A program made the position numbers and the translations under genes. From NCBI RefSeq assembly GCF_900102105.1, contig NZ_FNBB01000010.1:1-64000 (forward strand): a stretch of DNA of 64,000 bases, written 5' to 3'. Under the pieces are notes generated by a model, which saw only the letters and a list, made by a program, of their open reading frames with translations, searched no databases and had not been told where the DNA came from. This stretch comes from Agrobacterium pusense. Lineage in GTDB: Bacteria > Pseudomonadota > Alphaproteobacteria > Rhizobiales > Rhizobiaceae. Of the stretch, positions 37,829-47,089 are shown piece by piece; position 1 is the stretch's first letter; every line of letters begins with the position of its first letter.

Positions 37829-39169
37829 TCAGGCCTTGATGATGTGTCTTGCGGAAATGCCCCGGCGCGCGAAGGCGTTTCGCGTGTCGATGATCAGCGG
37901 AGCCCATTCGGCAAGGGCGGCATAGTCCACATTGTCATGGTCGGTCGCAACCAGAACAGCATCGAAAGCGCTGATGGACTGCCTGTCCCAGGAGACGGAC
38001 TTCATGCCCATCAGGTGGCTGTATTCCCGTGTCTTCGGGATTTCGGCCACATGCGGATCAAAATAGGCCGCTTCGCCACCGCGCTCCTGAACAAGCTTGA
38101 TGAGCTTCAATGAAGGGCTTTCACGAATATCGGGCACATTTTTCTTGTAGGCGAGACCGACGACCAGCACCTTCGAGCGGCTGAGCGCCTTGCCGGAATG
38201 GATGTCGAGCGCTTCCGCAACCCGCCCCACAACGTGGCGCGGCATGCCGGTGTTGATTTCACCTGCAAGCTCGATGAACCGCGTTGGCAATTCATATTCG
38301 CGAGATTTCCAGGTGAGATAGAAAGGGTCGATCGGTATGCAGTGACCGCCAAGACCGGGGCCGGGATAAAATGGCATGAAACCGAACGGCTTGGTTTTTG
38401 CCGCATCGATGACTTCCCATATATCGATACCCATGGCCTCGTAGACGACCTTAAGTTCGTTGACGAGCGCAATATTGACGGCGCGGAAGACATTTTCGGT
38501 GATCTTCACGGCCTCCGCCGTCGCATTGGTCGAGACCGGAACGATTTTCTTGACCACCGATCCGTAAAAAGCCGCCATCAGCTGCCCAGCGGCTTCGCCG
38601 TCACCCGCAACAACCTTCGGAATGGTCGACGTCTCAAAGTCCCGGTTGCCGGGATCTTCCCGCTCGGGGGAAAAGCCGATGAAGAAATCGATACCTGAGA
38701 CGAGACCGGTGCTCTCCAGAATGGTTTTCACAATCCCATCGGTAGTGCCGGGATAGGTGGTGGATTCCAGCACCACAAGCTGCCCCTTGCGCAGATGCGC
38801 GGCAATGTCGTGACAGGTCTTCTCGACATAGGAAAGGTCTGGCTCGCGATACTTCGTCAGCGGCGTCGGCACGCAGATGGCGATCACGTCACACTCGGCC
38901 AGTCTGGAGAAGTCGCATGTGGCAACAAAGCCGTCATTTTGCCTGGCTCCTGCGAGCACGGCATCCGAAACCGCCTCGATATAGCTCTGACCCGCATCTA
39001 TCGCAGTAATTTTGCCGGGGTCGATGTCGAAACCGACAGCCTTGAAACCAGCTCTGGCGATTGTCATGGCAAGCGGCAGGCCCACATAGCCGAGGCCGAT
39101 CACGCCCGCTTTGGCGCTCTTGTTCTCAATGCTGGAAAGCAGGGCTTGGGAAATGTCTGGAGAAGTCAA
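37829..39169 (-). CDS. UDP-sugar 6-dehydrogenase (WbpA/WecC family)
   Basis: A 446-residue nucleotide-sugar dehydrogenase that oxidises a UDP-hexose or UDP-N-acetylhexosamine to the uronic acid. The NAD-binding motif is AGVIGLGYVGLPLAMTIARAG. The catalytic cysteine lies in GLGGHCIPIDPFYL (about residue 266). The C-terminal UDP-binding domain contains VLVVGLAYKKNVPDIRESPSL. The sequence is closer to WbpA (UDP-GlcNAc) than to UDP-glucose dehydrogenase. The start is TTG 39169; no ATG is available before the Rossmann motif. It is divergent from a GT4 gene and would supply an acidic sugar for the adjacent glycan cluster. Confidence 0.88.
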   Translation of the reverse strand: MTSPDISQALLSSIENKSAKAGVIGLGYVGLPLAMTIARAGFKAVGFDIDPGKITAIDAGQSYIEAVSDAVLAGARQNDGFVATCDFSRLAECDVIAICVPTPLTKYREPDLSYVEKTCHDIAAHLRKGQLVVLESTTYPGTTDGIVKTILESTGLVSGIDFFIGFSPEREDPGNRDFETSTIPKVVAGDGEAAGQLMAAFYGSVVKKIVPVSTNATAEAVKITENVFRAVNIALVNELKVVYEAMGIDIWEVIDAAKTKPFGFMPFYPGPGLGGHCIPIDPFYLTWKSREYELPTRFIELAGEINTGMPRHVVGRVAEALDIHSGKALSRSKVLVVGLAYKKNVPDIRESPSLKLIKLVQERGGEAAYFDPHVAEIPKTREYSHLMGMKSVSWDRQSISAFDAVLVATDHDNVDYAALAEWAPLIIDTRNAFARRGISARHIIKA

Positions 39170-39296
39170 AGCGTGTCACGCTCCGCGCATGTGCAAAAGA
39201 TGTCTTTCAGTTGGGCAAGAATGGCGAGGCTGTCAAGGCTCCGCGTCTTCAAATTCCGGTTGACGCCAGAGGCACGACCAACGCACAACCATCCGC

Positions 39297-40394
39297 ATGA
39301 AGATCGCCTTTTATTCGCCGCTCAAAGCACCCAACCACCCCGTTCCTTCCGGCGATCGGTTGATGGCCCGCCTGTTGATGCAGGCGATGGTAATGGGTAG
39401 CCATGAGGTTTTTGTCGCGTCCGAGCTGCGAAGCTTCCTGAGACAGCCGGATGATCCCGAGCGGTCGTCCCTTGCCGACCGGGCCGAACGTGAAGTAGAG
39501 ACTATTGCGGAGCGCTGGCGGTGGCACGGCGCACCGGACCTGTGGTTCTGTTATCACCCTTACTACAAGGCTCCAGACCTGCTCGGACCGGAACTGACCA
39601 GCCGTTTCAATATATCTTACGTCACCGCCGAAGCATCCTATTCACCAAAGCGCAACGCCATGGGCTGGCAGGCAATGCAGGACGGGTTGTTGTCGTCGTT
39701 GAACGAAGCTGCAGTCAATATCTGCTTCACCGAACGGGATCGCAAAGGGCTCGTACAGGCCTCACCTGGGCTTCAATGGGCGATGCTTCCGCCTTTCATC
39801 GACCCCGCGCCCTTTCTCAAGGTTGTTCCCCAGCCGAAACGGACACGGCTCATCACCGTCGCCATGATGAGGGCGGGCGACAAACTCGAGAGCTATCGCT
39901 CCCTGTCGAACGCTCTCGCCCTGCTGCCACAAGACCTAGACTGGACACTTGAGATCGTTGGCGACGGTCCGGAACGCGAGGCAGTGCAAGCCATGTTCAG
40001 CGGCTTCCCTGAAAATCGCCTCGTCTGGCACGGGCAAAAAGCCGCAGACGAGATCGCAGCGCTTCTCTCGAAAGCTGCCATTTATGTCTGGCCGGGTCAC
40101 GGCGAGGCCTACGGCCTTGCCTATCTGGAAGCACAGGCAGCCGGCCTGCCCGTCATCGCCGAAAAAGTGGCGGGCGTTCCCGAAGTCGTAAAATCTGGCG
40201 CCACCGGATTACTGACACCTGAAAATGATAGTGCCGCTTATGCCGATGCGATCAAGGCCCTGCTTTACGACGACAGGCGGCGACAGGAACTGGCAAAAGC
40301 AGCCCGCCGGTTCGTCATGCATGAACGGTCTCTGGAAAATGCCGCAACCAAGCTGAACGATATTTTGATGCAAGCAAAGGCACGAAGATCATGA
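39297..40394 (+). CDS. GT4-family glycosyltransferase
   Basis: A 365-residue GT-B glycosyltransferase. The donor-binding half has EIVGDGPEREAVQAMFSGF (about residues 218-236) and the E-x7-E motif in HGEAYGLAYLEAQAAGLPVI. The N-terminal half begins MKIAFYSPLKAPNHPVPSGD, typical of a cytosolic glycan-assembly enzyme. It overlaps the deacetylase gene by 4 bases and is divergent from the nucleotide-sugar dehydrogenase gene. Donor and acceptor are unknown. Confidence 0.88.
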   Translation: MKIAFYSPLKAPNHPVPSGDRLMARLLMQAMVMGSHEVFVASELRSFLRQPDDPERSSLADRAEREVETIAERWRWHGAPDLWFCYHPYYKAPDLLGPELTSRFNISYVTAEASYSPKRNAMGWQAMQDGLLSSLNEAAVNICFTERDRKGLVQASPGLQWAMLPPFIDPAPFLKVVPQPKRTRLITVAMMRAGDKLESYRSLSNALALLPQDLDWTLEIVGDGPEREAVQAMFSGFPENRLVWHGQKAADEIAALLSKAAIYVWPGHGEAYGLAYLEAQAAGLPVIAEKVAGVPEVVKSGATGLLTPENDSAAYADAIKALLYDDRRRQELAKAARRFVMHERSLENAATKLNDILMQAKARRS

Positions 40395-41134
40395 GTCTCG
40401 AAAAACTCGTCGCAGCACTGGACGAATGCGGACGTCGCGGCATTTCGGCCGATCTGTGGCTCAGGGACGACGATGCAGTGGACCCGACGGGGGCACTCGA
40501 TACCCTGCTTGATCTTTGCGAAAGTTTCTCGGTTCCGGTCACCCTCGCGGTCATTCCCGAAACGACGACCCGCAGGCTCGCGCAGCATCTGGATGCCTCG
40601 GACATTGCCCAGGTGGCGGTTCACGGCTGGTCGCATACCAATTACGCCGGCGATGGACAAAAGAAACAGGAGCTTGGCCTCCACCGGGAACTTCCCCTCG
40701 TTCTCGACGAGCTGCAGTCCGGGCTGGAAAAACTCTACGATCTGCATGGACCGCGTGTCGTGCCGATGCTGGTGCCCCCGTGGAACCGCATCGACGCCCA
40801 TATAGTGAGGGAACTGACAGGGCTTGGATATCGGGCCCTCTCCGTTTTCGGTCCGGAGAAGGACACAGCGCCGCCATGTCTGAATACGCATGTGGATGTG
40901 ATCGATTGGCATGGCAGCCGCGGCGGCCGTGACCACGATGTCCTGTTTGCCGAGACGGCGGCCCGCATCCTGCGCGCTGCCGAGGAAGGCGGCACAATCG
41001 GCATCCTTACCCATCATCTCGTGCACGATGACACCGTCTGGCATTTCCTCCGGCGGCTTTTCGAGGTGACCGCACGGCACCGCGCAGCACGCTGGTGCTC
41101 CTCTAAAGACCTCGTCGAAGCAATCTCACCATGA
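40391..41134 (+). CDS. Polysaccharide deacetylase-like protein (NodB-type fold)
   Basis: A 247-residue protein of the carbohydrate esterase 4-like superfamily. The metal-binding elements are seen: Asp pair in DLWLRDDDAVDP (about residues 22-33) and the His-x3-His motif in VAVHGWSHTNY (about residues 78-88). MLVPPWNRID resembles the motif 3 Pro-Trp-Asn variant. It has no signal peptide and so would act on a cytosolic intermediate. It is translationally coupled to the upstream GT4 gene and overlaps the convergent GT32 gene by 9 bases. Confidence 0.82.
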   Translation: MSLEKLVAALDECGRRGISADLWLRDDDAVDPTGALDTLLDLCESFSVPVTLAVIPETTTRRLAQHLDASDIAQVAVHGWSHTNYAGDGQKKQELGLHRELPLVLDELQSGLEKLYDLHGPRVVPMLVPPWNRIDAHIVRELTGLGYRALSVFGPEKDTAPPCLNTHVDVIDWHGSRGGRDHDVLFAETAARILRAAEEGGTIGILTHHLVHDDTVWHFLRRLFEVTARHRAARWCSSKDLVEAISP

Positions 41135-42088
41135 TTTCCAGGCGATCAGCAGCCCGCCGGCATCCTTGGCCAGATCCCGCCTGATCTCATCAACTGTATC
41201 AAACGGCGTTCGGTCCGGAACGGATGCCGCGACAAACGCTGCCGGTGCAAGGCTGATGCTTCCCTGCCGGGCAATGACGGTGAAAATCAACGGCCCGGTG
41301 GACCACCACGCCGGCGCGCGCGGCATTTCTTCGAGAATGTCGGGAAAGGCGGCCAGCATCTTGCGAAAGACCGGATGCGCAGCTGGAGCGGCAATGAAGG
41401 AATTAGCGAGAAGCATACTTCCCTGTCCGGTATTCCGCGGCGTTTTTTCATCAAACGCCGTGAGACCCGCAAGGGGAAGGAATGAATCGAAACTCACGTC
41501 GTCGCGCGCCGGATACCAGTCGCAGTCGAGATAGATGCCGCCGAACCGCTCGAGCAGGATGTAGCGGGCGACGTCAACAGCACCCGGATAGTCGCCCTCG
41601 CTCAGCATCCTGTTAAAGACGCTATTCGCAAAAACCCCTTCCCGCTCAAGATCGGCTTCCCGCCAAAGGCGATAATCGTAGCCGTGCTTCAGCGCATGGG
41701 CAGCCCAGGCCTCGACCGACATGGGCGGCGATTTCTCGCCAATCCATATCTGATGAATGAGCCTCGGCACATCCTCCCGGCTTTTGAGGTTTATTGTGCG
41801 GCGTTCTTCCACGGAAAATCGCGCATATTTTTCCAGCACCTGCGGGGGTGGCACCAGCGTATACTGATAACCGATCCTTGCGACCATATCGCCTTCGGCC
41901 TTGGCAAGACGCAGCCGTGCGGCATGCAGCCGGCGCGGCAGGCCGAGCACCGTCTGCTCTCCCATCAGATGCCCGTCCTTTGCTGCAACCAGCGATAAGA
42001 GAAGCGCGTTCGCCTCAGCATATTGGCCGTTATTCTGCAACTGACGCGCATCGTTCAGCTTGGCGTCGTAATATTTCTTGTCGGACAT
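41126..42088 (-). CDS. GT32/OCH1-like glycosyltransferase
   Basis: A 320-residue protein. The N-terminal 60 residues resemble a TPR hairpin (ARQLQNNGQYAEANALLLSL). The catalytic part starts with IPRLIHQIWIGEKSPP-type sequence (seen as VPRLIHQIWIGE) and has the DxD metal motif in GGIYLDCDWYP, both hallmarks of the OCH1/GT32 family that transfers mannose, galactose or glucose. The start is ATG 42088, behind GAGGATCC; a much longer in-frame reading upstream covers the divergent ABC gene and is not credible. It is oriented against its neighbours in the glycan region. Confidence 0.85.
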   Translation of the reverse strand: MSDKKYYDAKLNDARQLQNNGQYAEANALLLSLVAAKDGHLMGEQTVLGLPRRLHAARLRLAKAEGDMVARIGYQYTLVPPPQVLEKYARFSVEERRTINLKSREDVPRLIHQIWIGEKSPPMSVEAWAAHALKHGYDYRLWREADLEREGVFANSVFNRMLSEGDYPGAVDVARYILLERFGGIYLDCDWYPARDDVSFDSFLPLAGLTAFDEKTPRNTGQGSMLLANSFIAAPAAHPVFRKMLAAFPDILEEMPRAPAWWSTGPLIFTVIARQGSISLAPAAFVAASVPDRTPFDTVDEIRRDLAKDAGGLLIAWKSW

Positions 42089-42298
42089 GGATCCTCGTTC
42101 GAAAGCTCCTTTCAGCATATTACGAAACAAGCGCGGTGGGGCAAGTCGCAGCATTTCGGAAGCCGGCTTCAAATTTGCTAAAGAATTCGATGTTTCAGAA
42201 GGATAGACAGACAACAAACCCTGCGATAACGTTGCTTTAAGCCCTCCCGAGCAATTGTCACAAGGCAACGATAAAGAGGCGGCAAGGAACCCTTTGGC

Positions 42299-44191
42299 AT
42301 GAGCGCAGGCGCAGATTTGCTCCGTATCGAAAATCTGCAGGTCTCGTTTTCTCTCATGGGTGGAACGATCGATGCAGTCAGGGGGGCGAGCCTCCGCATT
42401 CTTCCGGGAAAAGTAACCGCATTGGTCGGTGAATCCGGCTCCGGAAAATCCGTCATTGGCCAGACGATCATGGGCATCCATCCCAAGACCGCTCGTGTGA
42501 ATGGCCGCGTGCTGTTCACCGATCCGGAAAACACTGCGGGCGGTCCCGTCGATCTTTTGCAATTGCCCAAAGACGGCCGCGAAATCCGCGCCATCCGTGG
42601 CAACCGCATCGGGCTGATCTTTCAGGAGCCCATGACCTCGTTTTCGCCGCTGCACACCATCGGCAACCAGATTGACGAGGCGCTCAGAATCCACAGCATT
42701 CTTTCGCCGGCGGAACGTGCGGAAAAAATGTATGAGACACTAGATCTCGTCGGGTTTTCGAACCCGAAGAAGGTCGTGAACATGTATCCTTTCGAGCTTT
42801 CAGGCGGCATGCGCCAGCGCGCCATGATCGCCATGGCGCTGATCTGTCGTCCCGCGCTTCTGATCGCCGACGAACCCACGACGGCGCTTGATGTGACCAT
42901 TCAGGCGCAAATCCTCAAGCTGCTGCGTGACCTGCAGAGCAGGCTGAATATGAGCATGCTGCTCATCACCCATGACCTCGGCGTGGTGGCGAACATTGCA
43001 GATGAGGTTGCCGTGATCTATCAGGGCGAGATCATGGAAGCCGGCACGGTCGATGATATCTTCAAATCGCCAGCCCATCCCTATCTCAAGGGTTTGATGG
43101 CAGCCGTTCCGCATTTCGACATGAAGCCGGGCGAGCGGCTGAAGGCGCTACGCGAAATCAACGTCGACCATGAAAGCCTGGTGGGCAAGAAGACCGCGAC
43201 GGTCAACAAAACCCCTGGTCCGCTTTTGACCGTGGACAATATCAGCAAGACGTTCACGACGCGCAAATCGAGCTGGTTCCGCAAAGGTGACGCCAGCGCA
43301 ACCAAAGCGGTAAACAGCGTCAGCTTTGAGATCCGTCGTGGAGAATGTCTGGGACTGGTCGGCGAAAGCGGCAGCGGCAAGACAACCGTCAGCAAAATCC
43401 TCATGCGCGCCGTTCGTCCGGATCAGGGTTCCGTCACCTTCCACCGTCCGCAGGGCGATATCGATGTCCTCAACGCCCGGGACGATGACCTGAAAGAGCT
43501 CCGGTCGAAGATACAGATGGTCTTTCAGGACCCGATATCGTCGCTATCGCCGCGCATGACCGTGGGAAACATCCTGAGCGAGCCGCTGGAAATCCACGGT
43601 CGGGGTGATGCGAAATATCGCTCCGAAAAAGTGCGCAACCTCGTCAGGGCCATCGGGCTTGGGGAAAGCGCGCTGAACCGTTATCCGCACAGTTTTTCGG
43701 GCGGGCAAAGACAACGTATCGGCATTGCAAGAGCCCTCGCACTTGGCCCGGAACTGCTGATCTGCGACGAACCCGTCTCCGCTCTCGATGTTTCCGTGCA
43801 GGCGCAAATTCTCAATCTGCTGAAAGATTTGCAGCAGGATCTCGGGCTTACCTACCTCTTCATCTCGCATAATCTTGCGGTGGTGGATTATATGGCCGAT
43901 CGCGTGGCGGTCATGTGCGAGGGCCGCATCGTGGAACTGGCGCCACGGGAAATCCTGATGCGCGCTCCGGTGCATCCCTATACGAAATCCCTGCTGGCCG
44001 CCGTGCCTTTCCCCGATCTCGACCGTCCGCTCGATTTCCGCACCATCGGCAAGATCAGCGCGACGGGCAAATTTGACTGGGGCAAACAGTTCCGCGACGA
44101 GGGGGACGGCGAGATGGTATCGGCCGATCTTGGGGAAGGCCATTTCGTACTTGCGAACGGCAATGCCGACATGCGGGAGCTTCGCCCTTGA
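42299..44191 (+). CDS. Oligopeptide-type ABC transporter, fused double ATP-binding protein
   Basis: A 630-residue fusion of two OppD/OppF-type ATPases. The first has Walker A ALVGESGSGKSVIG (about residues 40-53), signature LSGGMRQRAMIAMAL and Walker B ALLIADEPTTALD. The second has Walker A GLVGESGSGKTTVSK, signature FSGGQRQRIGIARAL and Walker B LLICDEPVSALD. Both end with the oligopeptide/dipeptide C-terminal segment (HPYLKGLMAAVP and HPYTKSLLAAVP). It is the first gene of a four-gene importer cassette and overlaps the binding-protein start by 4 bases. Both sites look catalytically complete. The gene 5' of it (GT32) is divergent. Confidence 0.93.
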   Translation: MSAGADLLRIENLQVSFSLMGGTIDAVRGASLRILPGKVTALVGESGSGKSVIGQTIMGIHPKTARVNGRVLFTDPENTAGGPVDLLQLPKDGREIRAIRGNRIGLIFQEPMTSFSPLHTIGNQIDEALRIHSILSPAERAEKMYETLDLVGFSNPKKVVNMYPFELSGGMRQRAMIAMALICRPALLIADEPTTALDVTIQAQILKLLRDLQSRLNMSMLLITHDLGVVANIADEVAVIYQGEIMEAGTVDDIFKSPAHPYLKGLMAAVPHFDMKPGERLKALREINVDHESLVGKKTATVNKTPGPLLTVDNISKTFTTRKSSWFRKGDASATKAVNSVSFEIRRGECLGLVGESGSGKTTVSKILMRAVRPDQGSVTFHRPQGDIDVLNARDDDLKELRSKIQMVFQDPISSLSPRMTVGNILSEPLEIHGRGDAKYRSEKVRNLVRAIGLGESALNRYPHSFSGGQRQRIGIARALALGPELLICDEPVSALDVSVQAQILNLLKDLQQDLGLTYLFISHNLAVVDYMADRVAVMCEGRIVELAPREILMRAPVHPYTKSLLAAVPFPDLDRPLDFRTIGKISATGKFDWGKQFRDEGDGEMVSADLGEGHFVLANGNADMRELRP

Positions 44192-46089
44192 TCACGCGTC
44201 GCACCGCTCTTGCCCTCTTGGCCTCCGTCTTTGTGCCGGCTTATGCGCGGGCCTCCTATACCGACCCCACCTACTTCAAGGAAAAACGCGAAAAGGGCGA
44301 ATTGCCCGACATCGCCGAGCGCCTGCCGAAAAACCCGCGCGTCATCGACATGAAGGCACTTGGCCGAGAGCCAGGGCAACATGGTGGATCGGTACGTATG
44401 CTCATTGGCGGCCAGCGCGACATTCGCCTGATGCCGATCAGCAGCTATGCCCGCCTTGTCGGTTACGACGAAAAATTCGAACTTCATCCGGATATTCTCG
44501 AAAGCTACGACGTACAGGAAGAACGCATCTTCACCTTCAGGCTGCGCGAAGGCCATAAGTGGTCCGATGGCAGTGATTTCACGTCAGAGGATTTCCGCTA
44601 TTTCTGGGAAGATGTTGCCCTCAATAAGGAAATCCACAAGGGCGGTCCGCCGATCGAGCTTCTGGTCAATGGCAAACCGCCCCAGATCGAGGTCGTTGAC
44701 CGGCTAACCGTGCGATACACCTGGGACGGCCCCAATCCGGATTTTCTGGCGAAACTGGCGGCCGCCTCGCCGGCGCGGCTGTTCTTGCCTGCCGCCTATA
44801 TGAAACAGTTCCACATCAAATATCAGACGGCGGAAAAGCTCGCCAAGCTGATCAAGAAAAACAAGACAGACGACTGGAGCGGGCTGCATATCAAGATGTC
44901 GCGGCAGGTGCGCCCCGAAAATCCGGATCTGCCAACGCTCGATGCCTGGCGTAACACCACCGCGCCGCCGGCCGAACAATTCGTGTTCGAACGCAACCCC
45001 TATTATCACCGCGTCGATGAAAACGGCCTGCAACTGCCCTATCTCGACCGCTTCCTGCTCAACGTCACCTCGTCGGATATCATCTCGGCCAAGACGGCGT
45101 CGGGCGATAGCGACCTGCAATATTTCGGCCTCGATTTCGCTGATTACACTTTCCTGAAGGATGCCGAAAAGCGCTTCCCCCTGAAAGTTAACCTCTACAA
45201 GCGCTCCCAGGGCTCGCGCATCGCGCTGCTGCCAAATCTCAATTGCGCCGACCCGGTCTGGCGAAGCGCTTTCCAGGATGTGCGTGTGCGCCGCGCGCTC
45301 TCGCTCGCGATCAACCGGCACGAAATCAACATGGTCTGTTTTTACGGGCTCGCGAAGGAAAGCGCAGATACCGTACTGCCGGAAAGCCCGCTTTACCGGC
45401 AGGAATTTGCGGACGCCTGGAGCGCTTTCGACCGCGCAACGGCCAACAGGCTGCTCGATGAAGCGGGTCTCGACAAGCGCGACAGTGCCGGCCTTCGGCT
45501 CCTGCCTGATGGTCGACCCGCCTATATCATTGTCGAGACGACAGGCGAAAGCACGCTGGAAACAGACGTGATGGAGCTGGTGACGGATCACTGGCGACAT
45601 ATCGGCATTGCCGTTTCTGTCCGCCCCACCCAGCGCGATGTTTTCCGCAAGCGCGCCATGGGCGGAGAAGTACTGATGTCGGTGTGGATGGGTATGGACA
45701 ATGGCGTGCCAACGGCCGACATGCTGCCTTCCGGCCTTGCCCCCACCGGTGACGACCAGTTGCAATGGCCGGTCTGGGGGATTCACTATCTATCCGGCGG
45801 CCGTGAAGGCAAAGAGCCCGATCTGCCGGAAGCGGCCCATTTGCTTGATCTTCTGAAAAAATGGCGTCGAAGCGTCACCGAGGAAGAACGTCAGGCAATC
45901 TGGCTGGAAATGCTTGGCGTCTATACGCAGCAGGTATTTTCCATCGGCATCGTCAACGGCGCGCTGCAGCCCGTCGTCCATGTCAAGCGCATGCGGAACG
46001 TGCCGGAAAAGGCGCTTTTCGGTTATGAACCCACTTCCTATCTCGGCGTCTACATGCCGGATAGCTTCTGGTATGACGGAGACGCCTGA
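44188..46089 (+). CDS. ABC transporter extracellular solute-binding protein (SBP family 5)
   Basis: A 633-residue periplasmic binding protein of the peptide/oligosaccharide family 5. It starts MITRRTALALLASVFVPAYARA, a signal peptide with a twin-arginine-like pair. Family features are seen in the mid-region (WSDGSDFTSEDFRYFWEDV) and in DVRVRRALSLAINRHEIN. It is unusually long for a dipeptide-binding protein, which suggests a large ligand. The start is TTG 44188, overlapping the ATPase stop. Position inside a glycosyltransferase cluster suggests an oligosaccharide or glycopeptide rather than a nutrient peptide; this is inference. Confidence 0.9.
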   Translation: MITRRTALALLASVFVPAYARASYTDPTYFKEKREKGELPDIAERLPKNPRVIDMKALGREPGQHGGSVRMLIGGQRDIRLMPISSYARLVGYDEKFELHPDILESYDVQEERIFTFRLREGHKWSDGSDFTSEDFRYFWEDVALNKEIHKGGPPIELLVNGKPPQIEVVDRLTVRYTWDGPNPDFLAKLAAASPARLFLPAAYMKQFHIKYQTAEKLAKLIKKNKTDDWSGLHIKMSRQVRPENPDLPTLDAWRNTTAPPAEQFVFERNPYYHRVDENGLQLPYLDRFLLNVTSSDIISAKTASGDSDLQYFGLDFADYTFLKDAEKRFPLKVNLYKRSQGSRIALLPNLNCADPVWRSAFQDVRVRRALSLAINRHEINMVCFYGLAKESADTVLPESPLYRQEFADAWSAFDRATANRLLDEAGLDKRDSAGLRLLPDGRPAYIIVETTGESTLETDVMELVTDHWRHIGIAVSVRPTQRDVFRKRAMGGEVLMSVWMGMDNGVPTADMLPSGLAPTGDDQLQWPVWGIHYLSGGREGKEPDLPEAAHLLDLLKKWRRSVTEEERQAIWLEMLGVYTQQVFSIGIVNGALQPVVHVKRMRNVPEKALFGYEPTSYLGVYMPDSFWYDGDA

Positions 46090-46090
46090 T

Positions 46091-47089
46091 ATGCTGCGGT
46101 ATATTCTGAAGCGCGTCCTCGTCATGATCCCGACGCTCATCCTGATCTCGATGCTGGTTTTCACCATCATCGAACTGCCCCCGGGCGATTATTTCGAAAG
46201 CTATGTCGCTGAGCTGCGCGCGATGGGCGAAACGGCAAATCTTGCCGAAATCGAGGAACTGCGCGTCCGTTACGGCTTCGATCAGCCCGCCCCGATCCGC
46301 TATTTCCGCTGGGCGACCGGCATGCTTGTCGGCGATTTCGGTTATTCCTTCGAATATCAGCTACCCGTGAGCGACGTGGTGGGAGATCGCCTGTGGCTGA
46401 CGGTTCTGGTTTCCTTCGTCACCATCATTGTCACCTGGCTGCTGGCTTTTCCCATCGGCATCTATTCCGCCACGCATAAATACAGCTGGGGCGATTACGG
46501 GCTCACCTTCCTCGGCCTGCTCGGCATCGCCATCCCCAACTTCATGCTGGCATTGATTCTGATGTACTTCGCCAACATATGGTTCGGCATCTCCATAGGC
46601 CATCTGATGGACCGGGAATATCTGAACCAGGCGATGAGCTGGGCGAAGTTCAAGTCGATCCTTGAGCATATCTGGATTCCCGTTCTCATCATCGGAACGG
46701 CGGGCACGGCCGGCATGATCCGCCGCCTGCGCGCCAATCTTCTGGATGAATTACAGAAGCAATATGTGGTCACCGCCCGCGCCAAGGGCCTGCACCCTTT
46801 CAGGGTATTGACCAAATATCCGCTGCGCATGGCCCTGAATTTTTTCATCTCGGATATCGGCTCGATCCTGCCTGCCATCATATCGGGCGCGGAAATTACT
46901 GCCGTCGTCCTGTCGCTCGAGACCACCGGCCCCATGCTCATCCGGGCGTTGCAAAGCCAGGACATGTATCTGGCGGGTTCGTTCCTGATGTTCCTTGCGT
47001 TCCTGACGGTGATCGGCGTTCTGGTGTCGGACATCGCCCTTGCCATACTCGATCCGAGAATCCGCTTCGGAGGTGGTAACGTCAAATGA
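46091..47089 (+). CDS. ABC transporter permease, OppB/DppB type
   Basis: A 332-residue permease with six predicted helices. The N-terminal MLRYILKRVLVMIPTLILIS is typical of OppB/YejB. The EAA loop occurs near residue 230 (VTARAKGLHPFRVLTKYPLR). ATG 46091 lies 1 base after the binding-protein stop; an upstream in-frame extension into that gene is not credible. It overlaps the next permease start by 4 bases (ATGA at 47086). It forms the membrane channel with the following gene. Confidence 0.92.
   Translation: MLRYILKRVLVMIPTLILISMLVFTIIELPPGDYFESYVAELRAMGETANLAEIEELRVRYGFDQPAPIRYFRWATGMLVGDFGYSFEYQLPVSDVVGDRLWLTVLVSFVTIIVTWLLAFPIGIYSATHKYSWGDYGLTFLGLLGIAIPNFMLALILMYFANIWFGISIGHLMDREYLNQAMSWAKFKSILEHIWIPVLIIGTAGTAGMIRRLRANLLDELQKQYVVTARAKGLHPFRVLTKYPLRMALNFFISDIGSILPAIISGAEITAVVLSLETTGPMLIRALQSQDMYLAGSFLMFLAFLTVIGVLVSDIALAILDPRIRFGGGNVK

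Noticed and set aside
42089..42694. N-terminal extension of the GT32 gene to 42694
   Set aside because: The extension would run opposite the well-supported double ATPase gene and has no family similarity; ATG 42088 has a good ribosome binding site.
43148..44556. Minus-strand frames opposite the importer genes
   Set aside because: They mirror the codon-position GC bias of the ABC genes, lack ribosome binding sites and have no domains.
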